64,000 nt of DNA from Dehalococcoidia bacterium (GCA_021295965.1 JAGWBI010000006.1:1005-65004), one strand, 5' to 3'. Positions 10,599 to 20,380 are shown, counted from the stretch's first letter. A program made the numbers and translations. Notes: generated from the sequence alone by a model not told the origin.

Positions 10599-11474
10599 AT
10601 GGTTACCAGCAAGCAGTCAACTACCTATGAGGTAGATATCCAGGACGTGGAATATCTCCGCCACGGCGACAATCCCCTGCTGGCGCGGCTGTTCAGGCCC
10701 CGGGGGAGCGGGCCGTTCCCGATCATGGTCGAACTGCACGGCGGCGCGTGGGTGCGGGGCGACCGTCTCATCGGCAACGCCGCCAACGAAGCGTTGGCGC
10801 GCAATGGCGTGATCGTGGCGGCGTTGGACTTCAGGGTCCCGCCGATTGCTTCTTATCCCGCCTCTTTTGCCGACATCCACTACGGCATCCGCTGGTGCAA
10901 GGCCAATGCCGAAGCCTGGAATGGCATACCCGACCGCGTCGGCGCGATGGGCACCTCCAGCGGCGCGCACCAGGCGATGCTGCTGGGTATGCGGCCCAAC
11001 GATGCCCGCTACGCCGCGCTGCCCTATTCCAACGGCGCCCGGCAGGCGGACGGAACCCTGGGCTGCGTCATCATGGTATCCCCCGTGATCGATCCGCTGG
11101 GACGCTACAACTACGCCAAGGGCCTTCGGGACGACGTTACCCCGCCGGCCGGCATGGCCGAGCGAGTCGTGCCGATGCACGATCTGTACTGGGAGACCGA
11201 GGAGAACATGATCGAGGCCGCGCCGGCCCGGGCCCTTGCCGCCGGCGAGCGCATGGAACTCCCGCCCACGCTGTGCCTGGCCCGCTCGTATGAGGAAGCG
11301 CACCCACGCCCGGACCTCGACGAGTTCATCATGCAATACCGCAAGGCCGGCGGCCCGATCGACGTGCATATCTTCGAGGGCGAGGGCGAAAGGATCCTGG
11401 AGAATATTTCCACGCCCGTCGCCCAGGACGCCATCGAGCGGATGACCGCGTTCATCCGCCGACACCTCGGGTAA
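10599..11474 (+). CDS. Alpha/beta hydrolase (acetyl esterase/lipase-like)
   Basis: PIMVELHGGAWVRGDR; nucleophile elbow GTSSGAH; longer ORF start at 10110 is artefactual. Confidence 0.88.
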   Translation: MVTSKQSTTYEVDIQDVEYLRHGDNPLLARLFRPRGSGPFPIMVELHGGAWVRGDRLIGNAANEALARNGVIVAALDFRVPPIASYPASFADIHYGIRWCKANAEAWNGIPDRVGAMGTSSGAHQAMLLGMRPNDARYAALPYSNGARQADGTLGCVIMVSPVIDPLGRYNYAKGLRDDVTPPAGMAERVVPMHDLYWETEENMIEAAPARALAAGERMELPPTLCLARSYEEAHPRPDLDEFIMQYRKAGGPIDVHIFEGEGERILENISTPVAQDAIERMTAFIRRHLG

Positions 11475-11689
11475 GCCGGATGGTTTTTGTCGCAGCGCCC
11501 CTTGATTGGCGCTGCGCTGAATCCAGGGCGTGTTGATAAATGCTGTCATTCCCGTGACCGCGGGTATCCAGCGGATGCAAGGTTGCCCGCCGCCGTATCG
11601 GGTGACGCGGTGCTATACTCTCGCCCATAGCGAGTTCTTGTTGAAAACCGACGGGAAGGTCCAAATCATTACCGAAAAGGGAGGATGTC

Positions 11690-12145
11690 ATGTCAAGAGT
11701 TACGATGATTCAGCACATCAACATCCAGATCAGCGACAAGGAGCGGAGCCGGGACTGGTACGAGAAGGTGCTGGGCGCGGAGTTCCTGGACCGCGGGCCG
11801 GAACTCAACCAGCGTCAGTTGCAGTTGCGCATCGGCAACGGGGAGATCCACAGCACCTTCACGTCCAGCCCCAACCCGTCGGGGCACTTTGCCGTCGAGA
11901 TCCACGACTGGGACGAGATGATCGCCAACCTGGACACCCTGGGCGTGGACTACACGCCGCCCAGCGTCCGCGAGTACAGCGGCGGCCACTCAACCTACAT
12001 CAAGGACCCGGACGGCAACATGATCGAACTGGTGCAACATCCTCTGGGCCTGCGGGACTCCAAGGGCAAAAAGGTGGAAGTGGCCCACGATCCGGACGGC
12101 ATGGTATGGGCCAGGCGCCCCGGCTACGGCCCGGACACGGACTGA
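11690..12145 (+). CDS. VOC family protein
   Basis: IQHINIQISDKERSRDWYEKVLGAEF ... STYIKDPDGNMIELVQH. Confidence 0.9.
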   Translation: MSRVTMIQHINIQISDKERSRDWYEKVLGAEFLDRGPELNQRQLQLRIGNGEIHSTFTSSPNPSGHFAVEIHDWDEMIANLDTLGVDYTPPSVREYSGGHSTYIKDPDGNMIELVQHPLGLRDSKGKKVEVAHDPDGMVWARRPGYGPDTD

Positions 12146-12166
12146 GGCCGCAGTTCTCGTAACCGC

Positions 12167-12194
12167 GTAGGGGCGGGTTTGAAACCCGCCCCTA
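12167..12194. repeat. GTAGGGGCG-GGTTTGAAACC-CGCCCCTA palindrome (GGTTTGAAACC core)
   Basis: gtaggggcgggtttgaaacccgccccta. Confidence 0.9.
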
Positions 12195-12228
12195 TCCCCA
12201 AACACCCGGAAGGGTGCAGGAGGCAATC

Positions 12229-13251
12229 ATGCCCTACTACATGTACGTCGCCGTGCAGGGAGACAACAAGATTTCGGTCTTCACCATCGACCCCGATACC
12301 GGCGGGATGACGCTGCAATCCGATGTGGCCGTGGACGGCGGGCCGTTCACTATGGCCATCAGCCCGGACCGGCGGTTCCTCTACGTGGGCTGCCGGGAGA
12401 TTACGCAATTGGTCAGTTTCGAGATTGACCAGGCCAGCGGCGGGCTGACCCGGAACGGCTCCATCGCGCTGGACTCCTGGCCCGTGTACGTTGCCACCGA
12501 CCGGCGAGGCCGGTTCGTGCTGTCGTCCTACTACCAGGGCGCCCGGGTGGCGGTGCATCCCATCGGCGACGACGGCTCGGTGGGCGGCGAACCCGTGGAA
12601 TGGCTGGAGACGGCCACCGGCGCGCACGCCATGCAGACCGACCCGACCAACGCCTACGCCTTCGTGCCTCACATCGCCGGCAACGGTCCCAATTCCATCT
12701 GGCAGTTCCGGTTCGACCAGGACACCGGCCACATCACGCCCAACTCGCCGGCCACGGTGGACCCGGAGGAGTTCCTGGGGCCACGCCACTTCTGCTTCCA
12801 TCCGTCTCTGGACGTCCTTTACTTCTCCAACGAGCAGGGCTGCAGCGTGAGCGCGTACAACCTGGACACCTCCAACGGCACCCTGTCCCTGTTCCAGACC
12901 GTGACCACTCTGCCGCCGGAGGGATTCAGCGAGCGCAACACCTGCTCGCAGATCCAGATAACGTCGTCGGGCCGGTTCCTGTACGCCCCCAACCGGGGCC
13001 ACGACAGCATCGCCTGCTACACGGTGGACGCGGCGACGGGGGCGCTGACATCCAACGGCATCATGCCATCCGAGCCGAGACCCAACGCCCTGTGCCTGGA
13101 CCTGCAGGACAAGTTCGCCTACTCCGCCGGGCAGGATTCGGGCCAAATGGCTATCTTCGGAGTAGGGGACTCAGGTCAGTTGACCCGTCTGGGGTCGCAC
13201 CCGCTGGGCGAAGGGCCGGGCTGGATTTCCATAACCGAATTACCGGGATAG
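12229..13251 (+). CDS. Lactonase family beta-propeller protein (6-phosphogluconolactonase-like)
   Basis: YMYVAVQGDNKISVFTIDPDTGGM and repeated blades (DRRFLYVGCRE, SGRFLYAPNRGHDSIACY). Confidence 0.87.
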   Translation: MPYYMYVAVQGDNKISVFTIDPDTGGMTLQSDVAVDGGPFTMAISPDRRFLYVGCREITQLVSFEIDQASGGLTRNGSIALDSWPVYVATDRRGRFVLSSYYQGARVAVHPIGDDGSVGGEPVEWLETATGAHAMQTDPTNAYAFVPHIAGNGPNSIWQFRFDQDTGHITPNSPATVDPEEFLGPRHFCFHPSLDVLYFSNEQGCSVSAYNLDTSNGTLSLFQTVTTLPPEGFSERNTCSQIQITSSGRFLYAPNRGHDSIACYTVDAATGALTSNGIMPSEPRPNALCLDLQDKFAYSAGQDSGQMAIFGVGDSGQLTRLGSHPLGEGPGWISITELPG

Positions 13252-13273
13252 TATCCCGGCGGTCCAGTCAACC

Positions 13274-13368
13274 GTCATTCCCGCGAAAGCGGGAATCCAG
13301 AACTCTACGCATGGTTCAACGTCAACAGGGCAAATATTCCTGGATACCGGCTTTCGCCGGTATGACGG
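13274..13368. repeat. Inverted pair of cattcccgcgaaagcgggaatccag-type repeats
   Basis: gtcattcccgcgaaagcgggaatccag and tggataccggctttcgccggtatgacgg. Confidence 0.8.
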
Positions 13369-13390
13369 GTCTGAAGAGGAGGCAATAATC

Positions 13391-14362
13391 ATGAGCAAGA
13401 ACTACAGCATCTGCGTGGGCGCCACCGGCTTCGGCGGCGGTGTTTGGCACAGCCCTGACGGGGGCGAGAACTGGACCCGAATCAGGGACCCGTTCCCGCT
13501 GGGCAGCCAGGTCCGGGCGATGGCCGCGTATCCCGACAACCCGAACCGCATCCTGGCCGGCGCGGACAACGGCATCTATCGCAGCGAGGACAAGGGGGCC
13601 ACCTGGGAAAAACTGTGGTCGCCCATGGACGGCGTGCCGATCTGGTCCATCGCCATCGACCCGCAGGACACCGACACCATCTTCGTCGGCATCAAGCCGG
13701 CGGCGCTGTTCCGGTCCCGCGACGGCGGCGAAAGCTGGACCAAGCTGCCCGTGCAGATGGCCCAGGAATGCCACATCGGGCCACCCATGGTTACCATGCT
13801 GATGGTTGACCCCAAAGACCACCGCACGGTTTGGGCCGGCGTCGAGGTGGACGGGGTGTACCGGAGCCTGGACGGCGGCGATACCTGGACCCACGTTGAA
13901 GGCGGCGTGCATCCGGACATCCACGGCATGACCATCAGCCCCGGTGAGCCGAACCGGGTCATCGCCAGCACACCCCGGGAGATCTACGCCACCACCGACA
14001 TGGGCGAAAGCTGGGAGTCCGTGGTCACCACCGATAAATTCGTGCTCCCGTACAGCCGGGGCATCGCCGTCAAGACCGACGATCCCAACGTGCTTTTCTC
14101 CGCCGTCGGCGACACCGCCATCGGCGGCGCGGGCGCCATCCATCGTTCCAGTGACGGCGGCCAGACCTGGGAGCGGCGTCCCCTGCCTGTGGAACCCAAC
14201 TCCAACATCTGGGCCTTCGCCACTAACCCGGCGGACCCCGACTTCGTCCTCGCTTCCAGTCTTATGGGCGAGCTGTATTCCACCAGCGACGCCGGCGACT
14301 CTTGGGAGAAGGTAAACCGCGAGTTCACCGAGGTCGGCGCAATGGTCTGGGTGCCTAACTGA
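13391..14362 (+). CDS. BNR/Asp-box repeat (sialidase/sortilin-type beta-propeller) protein
   Basis: Repeated S-x-D-G-G-x-x-W blocks: SPDGGENWTRI, SEDKGATWEKL, SRDGGESWTKL, SLDGGDTWTHV, SSDGGQTWERR. Confidence 0.85.
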   Translation: MSKNYSICVGATGFGGGVWHSPDGGENWTRIRDPFPLGSQVRAMAAYPDNPNRILAGADNGIYRSEDKGATWEKLWSPMDGVPIWSIAIDPQDTDTIFVGIKPAALFRSRDGGESWTKLPVQMAQECHIGPPMVTMLMVDPKDHRTVWAGVEVDGVYRSLDGGDTWTHVEGGVHPDIHGMTISPGEPNRVIASTPREIYATTDMGESWESVVTTDKFVLPYSRGIAVKTDDPNVLFSAVGDTAIGGAGAIHRSSDGGQTWERRPLPVEPNSNIWAFATNPADPDFVLASSLMGELYSTSDAGDSWEKVNREFTEVGAMVWVPN

Positions 14363-14600
14363 TCGGTAGGGTTTCAATCCGGATGGGACTGCACATGAGT
14401 CATTCCGAATTCGGGTTGAGGTGAGGGAAGGACGGTGGATGGGTTAGCCAGAGGGTACTGAGTGGGGAGCGAAGCCTGGCGAGCGGTAATCTGGCTTGTC
14501 GGTACCGCTCCCCCGCTCGGCGGCGCTGGTTTCTCAACCGGGTCTGGAGACCACCAGCTACGGGGGATGATCCAACTGGGGATGGTGTAATGGTACGGTC

Positions 14601-14948
14601 GTCCGCCTCAGGCGGACCGGCTTTGCGGTGCTGTGGCGGTTGTAGTCCCAGATTATGCGGTAATCTGGGAGCGTTTGTCCGGGGAGATCTGCCCCGGGCA
14701 AACGCTCCTGGCCTGGGGCAGCCACCGGGCGATGGGGGTAGGCCAGCGCATAATGAAGGGGAGTTGATGTTCGGTCAGTTCCTCAAGGAAGGGAGCGCTT
14801 GCGTAGCCTCGATCAAAGCGGGAGTTACGACGCCACCGCGAGTTTGAACAGATACATCGCCGCTGGTAGCGTTTCGTTTTAGGTGGTTCGGCGGATAATC
14901 CATCGCTCCGGCGAAAGCCGGAATACAGACTAAATTGCAACGCTACCA
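14601..14948. other. Non-coding region with clustered strong hairpins (possible structured RNA or decayed mobile element)
   Basis: GTCCGCC-TCA-GGCGGAC 14601..14617; CCCAGATTA-TGCGG-TAATCTGGG 14647..14669; 17-bp stem GGAGCGTTTGTCCGGGG/CCCCGGGCAAACGCTCC 14668..14708; 10-bp IR TGGTAGCGTT/AACGCTACCA 14864..14948. Confidence 0.55.
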
Positions 14949-15186
14949 ACGCCGCCCGGGCGTGTGCAAAGTAATCCGCCTCTTTCGTTTCCGCTCATTC
15001 GGAGCATATCGACGGATGCCACCGTTGCCGGAGTCGTGGTTCGACAGGCCCACCATGAGCGGCTAAGGGACTTTGCACAAGCCCTGCATCGCCGCCGCGC
15101 CGCTTGCGCCCGGCCCGTCCCCTCGTTATGCTTACGGCTGGCGCCATCGCCGAACCAACGAAATCCCTACTGGAGATCAGCACGAT

Positions 15187-15627
15187 ATGACCCAGGCCGC
15201 CCCCCAGATACCGTTGCCGCCGCCCCAACCGGAATCCGATTTCTATTGGGAGAAATGCAAGGAAGGCGAACTGTGGCTCCGCCACTGCACCGCCTGCGAC
15301 CGGGCTTACTTCTATCCTCGGGACATTTGCCCATTCCCCGAATGTTTCTCCCGCGATACCGACTGGATACAGAGCAGTGGGCGTGGCGCCTTGCACACTT
15401 TCGCCATCGTTCATCGAGGGCCAACCCCGGCGTTCCGGGACAAGGTTCCGTATATTCCCGCCGTGGTTGAGCTGGAAGAAGGACCAAGGATCCCGACCTG
15501 GATCGTAGGTATCGACTTCGCCGAAGGCGAGATCCGACCTGCTTCCGTGCAGTGCGGTATGTCGGTTGAGGTGGTCTTCGAGGAAATCGACGAAAACATC
15601 AGCCTGCCCATGTTCCGCCCGGCGTAA
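15187..15627 (+). CDS. Zn-ribbon/OB-fold protein (DUF35-like acyl-CoA-associated)
   Basis: EGELWLRHCTACDRAYFYPRDICPFPEC Zn ribbon followed by OB-fold-like region. Confidence 0.85.
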   Translation: MTQAAPQIPLPPPQPESDFYWEKCKEGELWLRHCTACDRAYFYPRDICPFPECFSRDTDWIQSSGRGALHTFAIVHRGPTPAFRDKVPYIPAVVELEEGPRIPTWIVGIDFAEGEIRPASVQCGMSVEVVFEEIDENISLPMFRPA

Positions 15628-15697
15628 AGCTCAACCCTCAATCCCAACCCGCCGTTTGCGACGTGGAGAACCCACCCCCCACCACACAGGAGGCATC

Positions 15698-16018
15698 ATG
15701 ACGCAACCCGCAGCCCGTACCGTAATGCAGGAAGTCATCCCTCGGCTGGCCGAATTTTCCGCCGACGTTCTGTTCGGGGACGTTTGGGAACGTCCCGGCC
15801 TATCCAAGCGCGACCGCAGCCTCATCACTGTGGCCACTCTCACCGCCCTTTACCGCACCGGCCAACTGCGGGGACACATTGGCCGCGCCCTGGACAACGG
15901 CGTTACCCGCGACGAGATTGCCGAAGTGATCATGCACATGGCTTTCTACGCCGGCTGGCCCGTGGCCGCCAACGCCGTCCAGGTTGCCAAGGAAGTGTTC
16001 GACGAGCGTGGCGTCTGA
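15698..16018 (+). CDS. Carboxymuconolactone decarboxylase family protein
   Basis: LFGDVWERPGLSKRDRSLITVATLTAL...HIGRALDNGVTRDEIAEVIMHMAFYAGWP. Confidence 0.93.
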   Translation: MTQPAARTVMQEVIPRLAEFSADVLFGDVWERPGLSKRDRSLITVATLTALYRTGQLRGHIGRALDNGVTRDEIAEVIMHMAFYAGWPVAANAVQVAKEVFDERGV

Positions 16019-16120
16019 CCCGACTTAATTCGCCGCGACAACATCTCCGGTTTCACATCGGCCGTCCGCCGCTCGGCGTGCCGGCCGATTTTTCAACCTA
16101 ATCTCAAAGGAGGCCCTCCG

Positions 16121-17791
16121 ATGCCCACCATGACCGGCGCCCGGTTCCTCGCCGAAACCCTTCGCGAATACGGCGTGACCCACGTTTTCTTCGTCCCCGC
16201 CATCATCCGCCGCGCGTTGGTTGAGATGGAGGACGTGGGCATCAAGCGCATCATCAGCCACGGCGAGAAATCGGCGGCATACATGGCCGACGCCTACGCC
16301 CGCGTCACGGGCAAGCCGGGCCTCTGCTTCGCCCAGTCCGTCGGCGCCGCTAACCTGGCCGCCGGTTTGCAGGACGCTTACTTGGGAGTCTCCCCGGTCA
16401 TCGCCATCACCGGCCACCGCCCGCCCATGCACCGGCACCGCAATTCCTACCAGGAAATCGAGCATTCCCGCCCCTTCGCCTCAGTCACCAAGTACAGCGT
16501 CGAGGTGGAAACGGCGGAACAGTTGCCCCACCTGTTGCGCCAGGCTTTCCGCGAGGTAACCACGGGCCAGACCCTGCCGGCGCACCTGGACTTTTCCGGC
16601 ATTTCCGGCGACGTCATCACCGACGGCATTCTGGACACGGACGTAATCGTCGAGGATCCCTTCACCCAGCGCCCAGCTTTCCGGCCTGAACCGGAACCGG
16701 AAAGGGTGCGGGAGGCGGCGCGCATCCTGTCGCAGGCCGAACGACCGGTGATCGTGGCTGGCGGCGGCGTGACGGCTTCGGGCGCGGAGGCAGAGGTGGT
16801 GCGTTTGGCCGAGATGCTCAACATTCCCGTCGCCACCGCCCTCAACGCCAAGGGCTGCATCCCCGAAAACCATCCGCTGTCCGTCGGCGTCGTGGGCAGC
16901 TACTCCCGTTGGTCTGCCAACCGCGTGGTATCCGAGGCCGACTTGGTGCTGTTTATCGGCAGCCACACCGGGAGTCAGGTGACTCTGGACTGGCGTATCC
17001 CCGCTGAGGGCACTCCCGTCATCCAGATTGACATTGACGCCAGCGAGTTGGGCCGCTCCTACCAGGGAGCCTATGGGCTGCTGGGCGACGCCAAGCGCAC
17101 GCTGGAACGCCTCATCGACGTTCTGGAACCCACGGGCGGCAACGCATCGTGGGTGCAAAGCGCCCAGGAGCACGTGCAAAACTGGCGCGACGAAAACGAG
17201 CCTGTGCTCACTTCCGACGCGGTCCCAATCCGTCCGGAGCGGCTGTGCCAGGAGTTGACCGACTTCCTGCCGTCCGACGCCGTTCTGCTCGCCGATACGG
17301 GCCACGCTGGCATCTGGACGGGCAGCATGGTTGAATTGCACCATCCGGAGCAGTCCTACCTGCGCGCCGCCGGCTCGTTGGGCTGGGGCCTGCCCGCCGC
17401 TTTGGGCGCCAAGTGCGGCGTACCCGACCGCCCGGTGGTCTGCTGGACCGGCGACGGCGGAATGTGGTACCACATCGGCGAACTTGAAACCGCCGTCCGC
17501 TACGGCATCAACGCCGTTATCGTCGTTCATAACAACGGCGGCCTGAACCAGGACCGACGCGGCGACGAGGCTGCCTATGAAGGACGAGAAGGGAACTCCG
17601 GCGAGCTGTGGCGTTTCAACGACACCGACTTCGCCCAGATCGCGGAGTCCATGGGCGCTTTGGGCATCCGCGTCACCGACCCCAACCAGATCAACTCCGC
17701 TTTGGACCAGGCCGTTAGCGCCAACCGTCCGGCGGTAGTGGATATCGTCAGCGACGGCGAAGTAGCCGCCGTGCCGCCCTGGGGACCTTAG
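16121..17791 (+). CDS. Thiamine pyrophosphate-dependent enzyme (acetolactate synthase-like)
   Basis: GEKSAAYMADAYARVTGKPGLCFAQSVGAANLA; C-terminal TPP motif GDGGMWYHIGELETAVRYGINAVIVVHNN. Confidence 0.92.
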   Translation: MPTMTGARFLAETLREYGVTHVFFVPAIIRRALVEMEDVGIKRIISHGEKSAAYMADAYARVTGKPGLCFAQSVGAANLAAGLQDAYLGVSPVIAITGHRPPMHRHRNSYQEIEHSRPFASVTKYSVEVETAEQLPHLLRQAFREVTTGQTLPAHLDFSGISGDVITDGILDTDVIVEDPFTQRPAFRPEPEPERVREAARILSQAERPVIVAGGGVTASGAEAEVVRLAEMLNIPVATALNAKGCIPENHPLSVGVVGSYSRWSANRVVSEADLVLFIGSHTGSQVTLDWRIPAEGTPVIQIDIDASELGRSYQGAYGLLGDAKRTLERLIDVLEPTGGNASWVQSAQEHVQNWRDENEPVLTSDAVPIRPERLCQELTDFLPSDAVLLADTGHAGIWTGSMVELHHPEQSYLRAAGSLGWGLPAALGAKCGVPDRPVVCWTGDGGMWYHIGELETAVRYGINAVIVVHNNGGLNQDRRGDEAAYEGREGNSGELWRFNDTDFAQIAESMGALGIRVTDPNQINSALDQAVSANRPAVVDIVSDGEVAAVPPWGP

Positions 17792-17815
17792 GGTCATTGC
17801 ATAGAATGATCTCAA

Positions 17816-18289
17816 ATGATCAATCGCGATGAACGCCGGCCAAACTGGCGGTTTTTCGACGGGGCGGTGTCCATCAGCGTCAGTATGTGGTTTGCAATCG
17901 CGCTTCACCAATGCGCTGCGTGCTACGGGTGGCCAGTGCTGGGTTTCCTCAGTAGGCTGGCCGCCGACGCAACTGGGATTATAATAGTGGCAACGGCGCT
18001 GCTGTTCCCTACGGCGGCGTTGCTGTACGGAGGTATCGCGATGTTCTTCGCCGCCAAAGACACTGTTGAACGATGGGCAAGAGCCAAAGATGAAAAGGCC
18101 ATTGCCAAGGGCTTGAAACAGGGCTTGAAACAGGGCTTGGAACAGGGCCTGGAGCAGGGCCTGGAGCAGGGCCTGGCGAGAGGCCGCAAGGAGGAACGGG
18201 AACGCATCGCTGCGTTGTTGAAGGAGCACGATGTGCGACTCCCGCCCGAAATCCTCAGCCAAATGAACGGCGACGGCGGATCAGCATAG
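17816..18289 (+). CDS. Small membrane protein with (GLxQ)n repeat-coded tail, paralog A
   Basis: RRPNWRFFDGAVSISVSM, two hydrophobic segments, then GLKQGLKQGLEQGLEQGLEQGLARGRKEERERIAALL; paralogous to 41668..42099. Confidence 0.75.
   Translation: MINRDERRPNWRFFDGAVSISVSMWFAIALHQCAACYGWPVLGFLSRLAADATGIIIVATALLFPTAALLYGGIAMFFAAKDTVERWARAKDEKAIAKGLKQGLKQGLEQGLEQGLEQGLARGRKEERERIAALLKEHDVRLPPEILSQMNGDGGSA
18110..18181 (+). repeat. In-frame 12-nt tandem repeat, 6 units (GGCTTGAAACAG/GGCCTGGAGCAG)
   Basis: Direct reading of consecutive 12-mers. Confidence 0.9.
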
Positions 18290-18389
18290 CTGGACTGACG
18301 TCGAGTTGGTCCATTCAACCGAAATTACTGTGTTTTCATGTTGGCGACGATAGTAGAGGCAACCAATTGCACAACCTCTGGCGCATCGA

Positions 18390-18902
18390 TCACTGCGCTG
18401 GCTGGGACAACTCATCTATAAATTCCAGGCCCGGCAGCTTGGACAATTCCTGCGGCGGCATCTTGACCTTGCCCGACCGGCTGCCCGCTCCCAGGATTAT
18501 GTAGTCCATCTCAAGCAGCCGGTCGCAGGCGTAAATCGGCAGGCCATCGGGCAACGCCAGCGCGGTTACTCCGCCGATCATCATGCCCGTTAGTTCCATC
18601 GTTTCTTCTGCGGAGGCGAAGGACGCTCGGGACACCCCCATCAGGTGGCGCACCCGGCGGTTCACGTCCAAACGGTCGCTGGCGCGGACGATGCAAGCGG
18701 AAAATGCTGCCGCCCCCCGTTTGCTGGCCACGATGATGGTGTTGGCGGAATGTGGCAGGTCGTATCCGTACTGGGCGCAGAAATCGGCGGTGTCTCCATA
18801 CTGGGGATCAATGGCGATCCACTCCCAGTCCTTGATACCCAAGTCAGTCAGCACGGCCCGGACGCGGGCTTCGATGGCTTCGCTATCGGCGAACATATTC
18901 AT
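18390..18902 (-). CDS. YbaK/aminoacyl-tRNA deacylase domain protein
   Basis: IVASKRGAAAFSACIVRASDRLDVNRRVRHLMG ... MTGMMIGGVTALALPDGLPIYACD. Confidence 0.8.
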   Translation of the reverse strand: MNMFADSEAIEARVRAVLTDLGIKDWEWIAIDPQYGDTADFCAQYGYDLPHSANTIIVASKRGAAAFSACIVRASDRLDVNRRVRHLMGVSRASFASAEETMELTGMMIGGVTALALPDGLPIYACDRLLEMDYIILGAGSRSGKVKMPPQELSKLPGLEFIDELSQPAQ

Positions 18903-18907
18903 TTTGG

Positions 18908-19915
18908 TTATCCCACGGTGACGGTGGCGTCGGAGAGGCAGACCAGCTCGTCCCGCTGGTTGGTTCCGCGAATGCGGCACTGAACCTTGCGCTGACCATA
19001 GAGATTGCCGCCGGATCCGGTAACTTCTCCGGAGAACGTCACCACGTCACCGGCGCGGAAAGGCGTGATGGCCCGCATCACCAGGTTGCCGCCGTTGTAA
19101 AGAGCCTCCGGCGGAAAATTCAGGCCCAGGAACCGGTCAACGTAGGACATGGTGGCCGGGCCGGCGTTCACGGCGCCGCCGAATATGTTCTGACGGGCAA
19201 ACTCCTCGTCGGTGTGGATATTGCTCTCGCTGGGTCGGCCGGCCAGGCGCTGGGCGTTTTTGCGCAGGATGTTCTCGGTGCTTTCACCAACCGCCAGGGT
19301 GCGCGGCAAGGGCGTGCCGACGTGGGCCTGCTCCCAGGTGAGAAACTGCGCCGCGTCGGGAATGGCAGAAGCATCGGCAGCGGCCGGCGTGCCATCGGAG
19401 AGTTCGGGAACCGAACGCTGTCCAGCGGAGTACTCGAAAATGCAGGTGTAGTCATAGCTGGCGACCACCGCCCCGGCTTCGTCAAACGCGGAAACGCGGA
19501 AGGTCACGAACTTGCTGCCGCGACGCTCGTACTTCTGGTAAACGCGCCGGTTCCCCGTAAGGGTTTCTCCGGCGTACACCGGGCGATACCAGCGAATCTC
19601 GCACTTGGCGAACGGCGTCTGCCTTCGTGCGGTGGTGGAACGCTCCTGGGCGACTAACCCGTTGGCCTCCGCGATTTCGTCCCGCAGCAGAGGCGCGTAG
19701 GTCAACGCCATGGTGGGCATTGCCATCATCCGTCCCCCGGCCTGTTGCGGCGACGGCATCAGGTAGCGCGGATCGGGGTTCTGGGCGCAGGCAGCGTACT
19801 CGGCGATATGCTCCGCCGACAGCGTGACCTGGGTGGACGGACCGGCCTGGCCAACGCGGACGGCGTCGTAGGTCCAAAGGCGTTCTTCAGTTGCAGTGGC
19901 GTTTGATTGGGTCAT
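18908..19915 (-). CDS. MaoC family dehydratase (double hot-dog)
   Basis: DPRYLMPSPQQAGGRMMAMPTM; ...SNIHTDEEFARQNIFGGAVNAGPATMSYVDRFL. Confidence 0.85.
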   Translation of the reverse strand: MTQSNATATEERLWTYDAVRVGQAGPSTQVTLSAEHIAEYAACAQNPDPRYLMPSPQQAGGRMMAMPTMALTYAPLLRDEIAEANGLVAQERSTTARRQTPFAKCEIRWYRPVYAGETLTGNRRVYQKYERRGSKFVTFRVSAFDEAGAVVASYDYTCIFEYSAGQRSVPELSDGTPAAADASAIPDAAQFLTWEQAHVGTPLPRTLAVGESTENILRKNAQRLAGRPSESNIHTDEEFARQNIFGGAVNAGPATMSYVDRFLGLNFPPEALYNGGNLVMRAITPFRAGDVVTFSGEVTGSGGNLYGQRKVQCRIRGTNQRDELVCLSDATVTVG

Positions 19916-19999
19916 GGTTGGGCGCGGCCTCCTGGAGACTTACGGCATTATACCCGGCATCCGCCGCGGCGATGTTCTCCGAGAAGCGGCGGGAGCCGG

Positions 20000-20380
20000 C
20001 TAAATTGACACATTGCGGTGGCTTTGCAGATGGTTCAGCAAAACCGCTGTATCTTCACGCAACCGGCACTCCCAAACTATAAACACCGTCCAGCCCAGTT
20101 CATGCAACTTGGCGAGATTGGCCGCGTCGCGTGCCAGGTTGCCGTCCAACTTTCGATTCCAGAACTCCATGTTGGTAGCGGGGCGGCGTTGCCCTTTGCG
20201 GCAATCATGGCCGTGCCAGAAACAGCCCTGCACCAGCACGGCGGTTTGGTAACGGCGTAACACCAAATCGGGCGCGCCGGGCAACTTGCGGACATTCAGC
20301 CGGTAGCGAAAGCCCGCGCTCCATAGGGCCTGTCGAACATACCGCTCCGCCGCAGTGCCCCAGTTGCGAACACGGGACAT
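20000..20380 (-). CDS. vsr: Very short patch repair endonuclease Vsr
   Basis: GFRYRLNVRKLPGAPDLVLRRYQTAVLVQGCFWHGHDCRKGQRRPATNMEFWNRKLDGNLARD...GWTVFIVWEC. Confidence 0.93.
   Translation of the reverse strand: MSRVRNWGTAAERYVRQALWSAGFRYRLNVRKLPGAPDLVLRRYQTAVLVQGCFWHGHDCRKGQRRPATNMEFWNRKLDGNLARDAANLAKLHELGWTVFIVWECRLREDTAVLLNHLQSHRNVSI

Noticed and set aside
12124-13146. 340-aa minus-strand ORF
   Set aside because: Antisense to the lactonase gene.
14576-14651. 76-nt tRNA-like string (ctggggatggtgtaatggta...ggttgtagtcccag) with possible 5-bp stem and TCA in a 7-nt loop, superficially a tRNA or tRNA-Sec
   Set aside because: No U33, the T-arm does not pair, the D-arm lacks a stem and the T-loop lacks C56; tRNA-Sec would also be longer with a large variable arm. 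Treated as part of the hairpin-rich region.
18110-18181. Short regularly spaced repeats that might suggest CRISPR
   Set aside because: 12-nt contiguous in-frame tandem repeats without spacers inside a CDS.
16481-18262. 593-aa minus-strand ORF
   Set aside because: Mirror ORF opposite the TPP enzyme and the repeat-tail protein; composition is a GC-rich antisense artefact.
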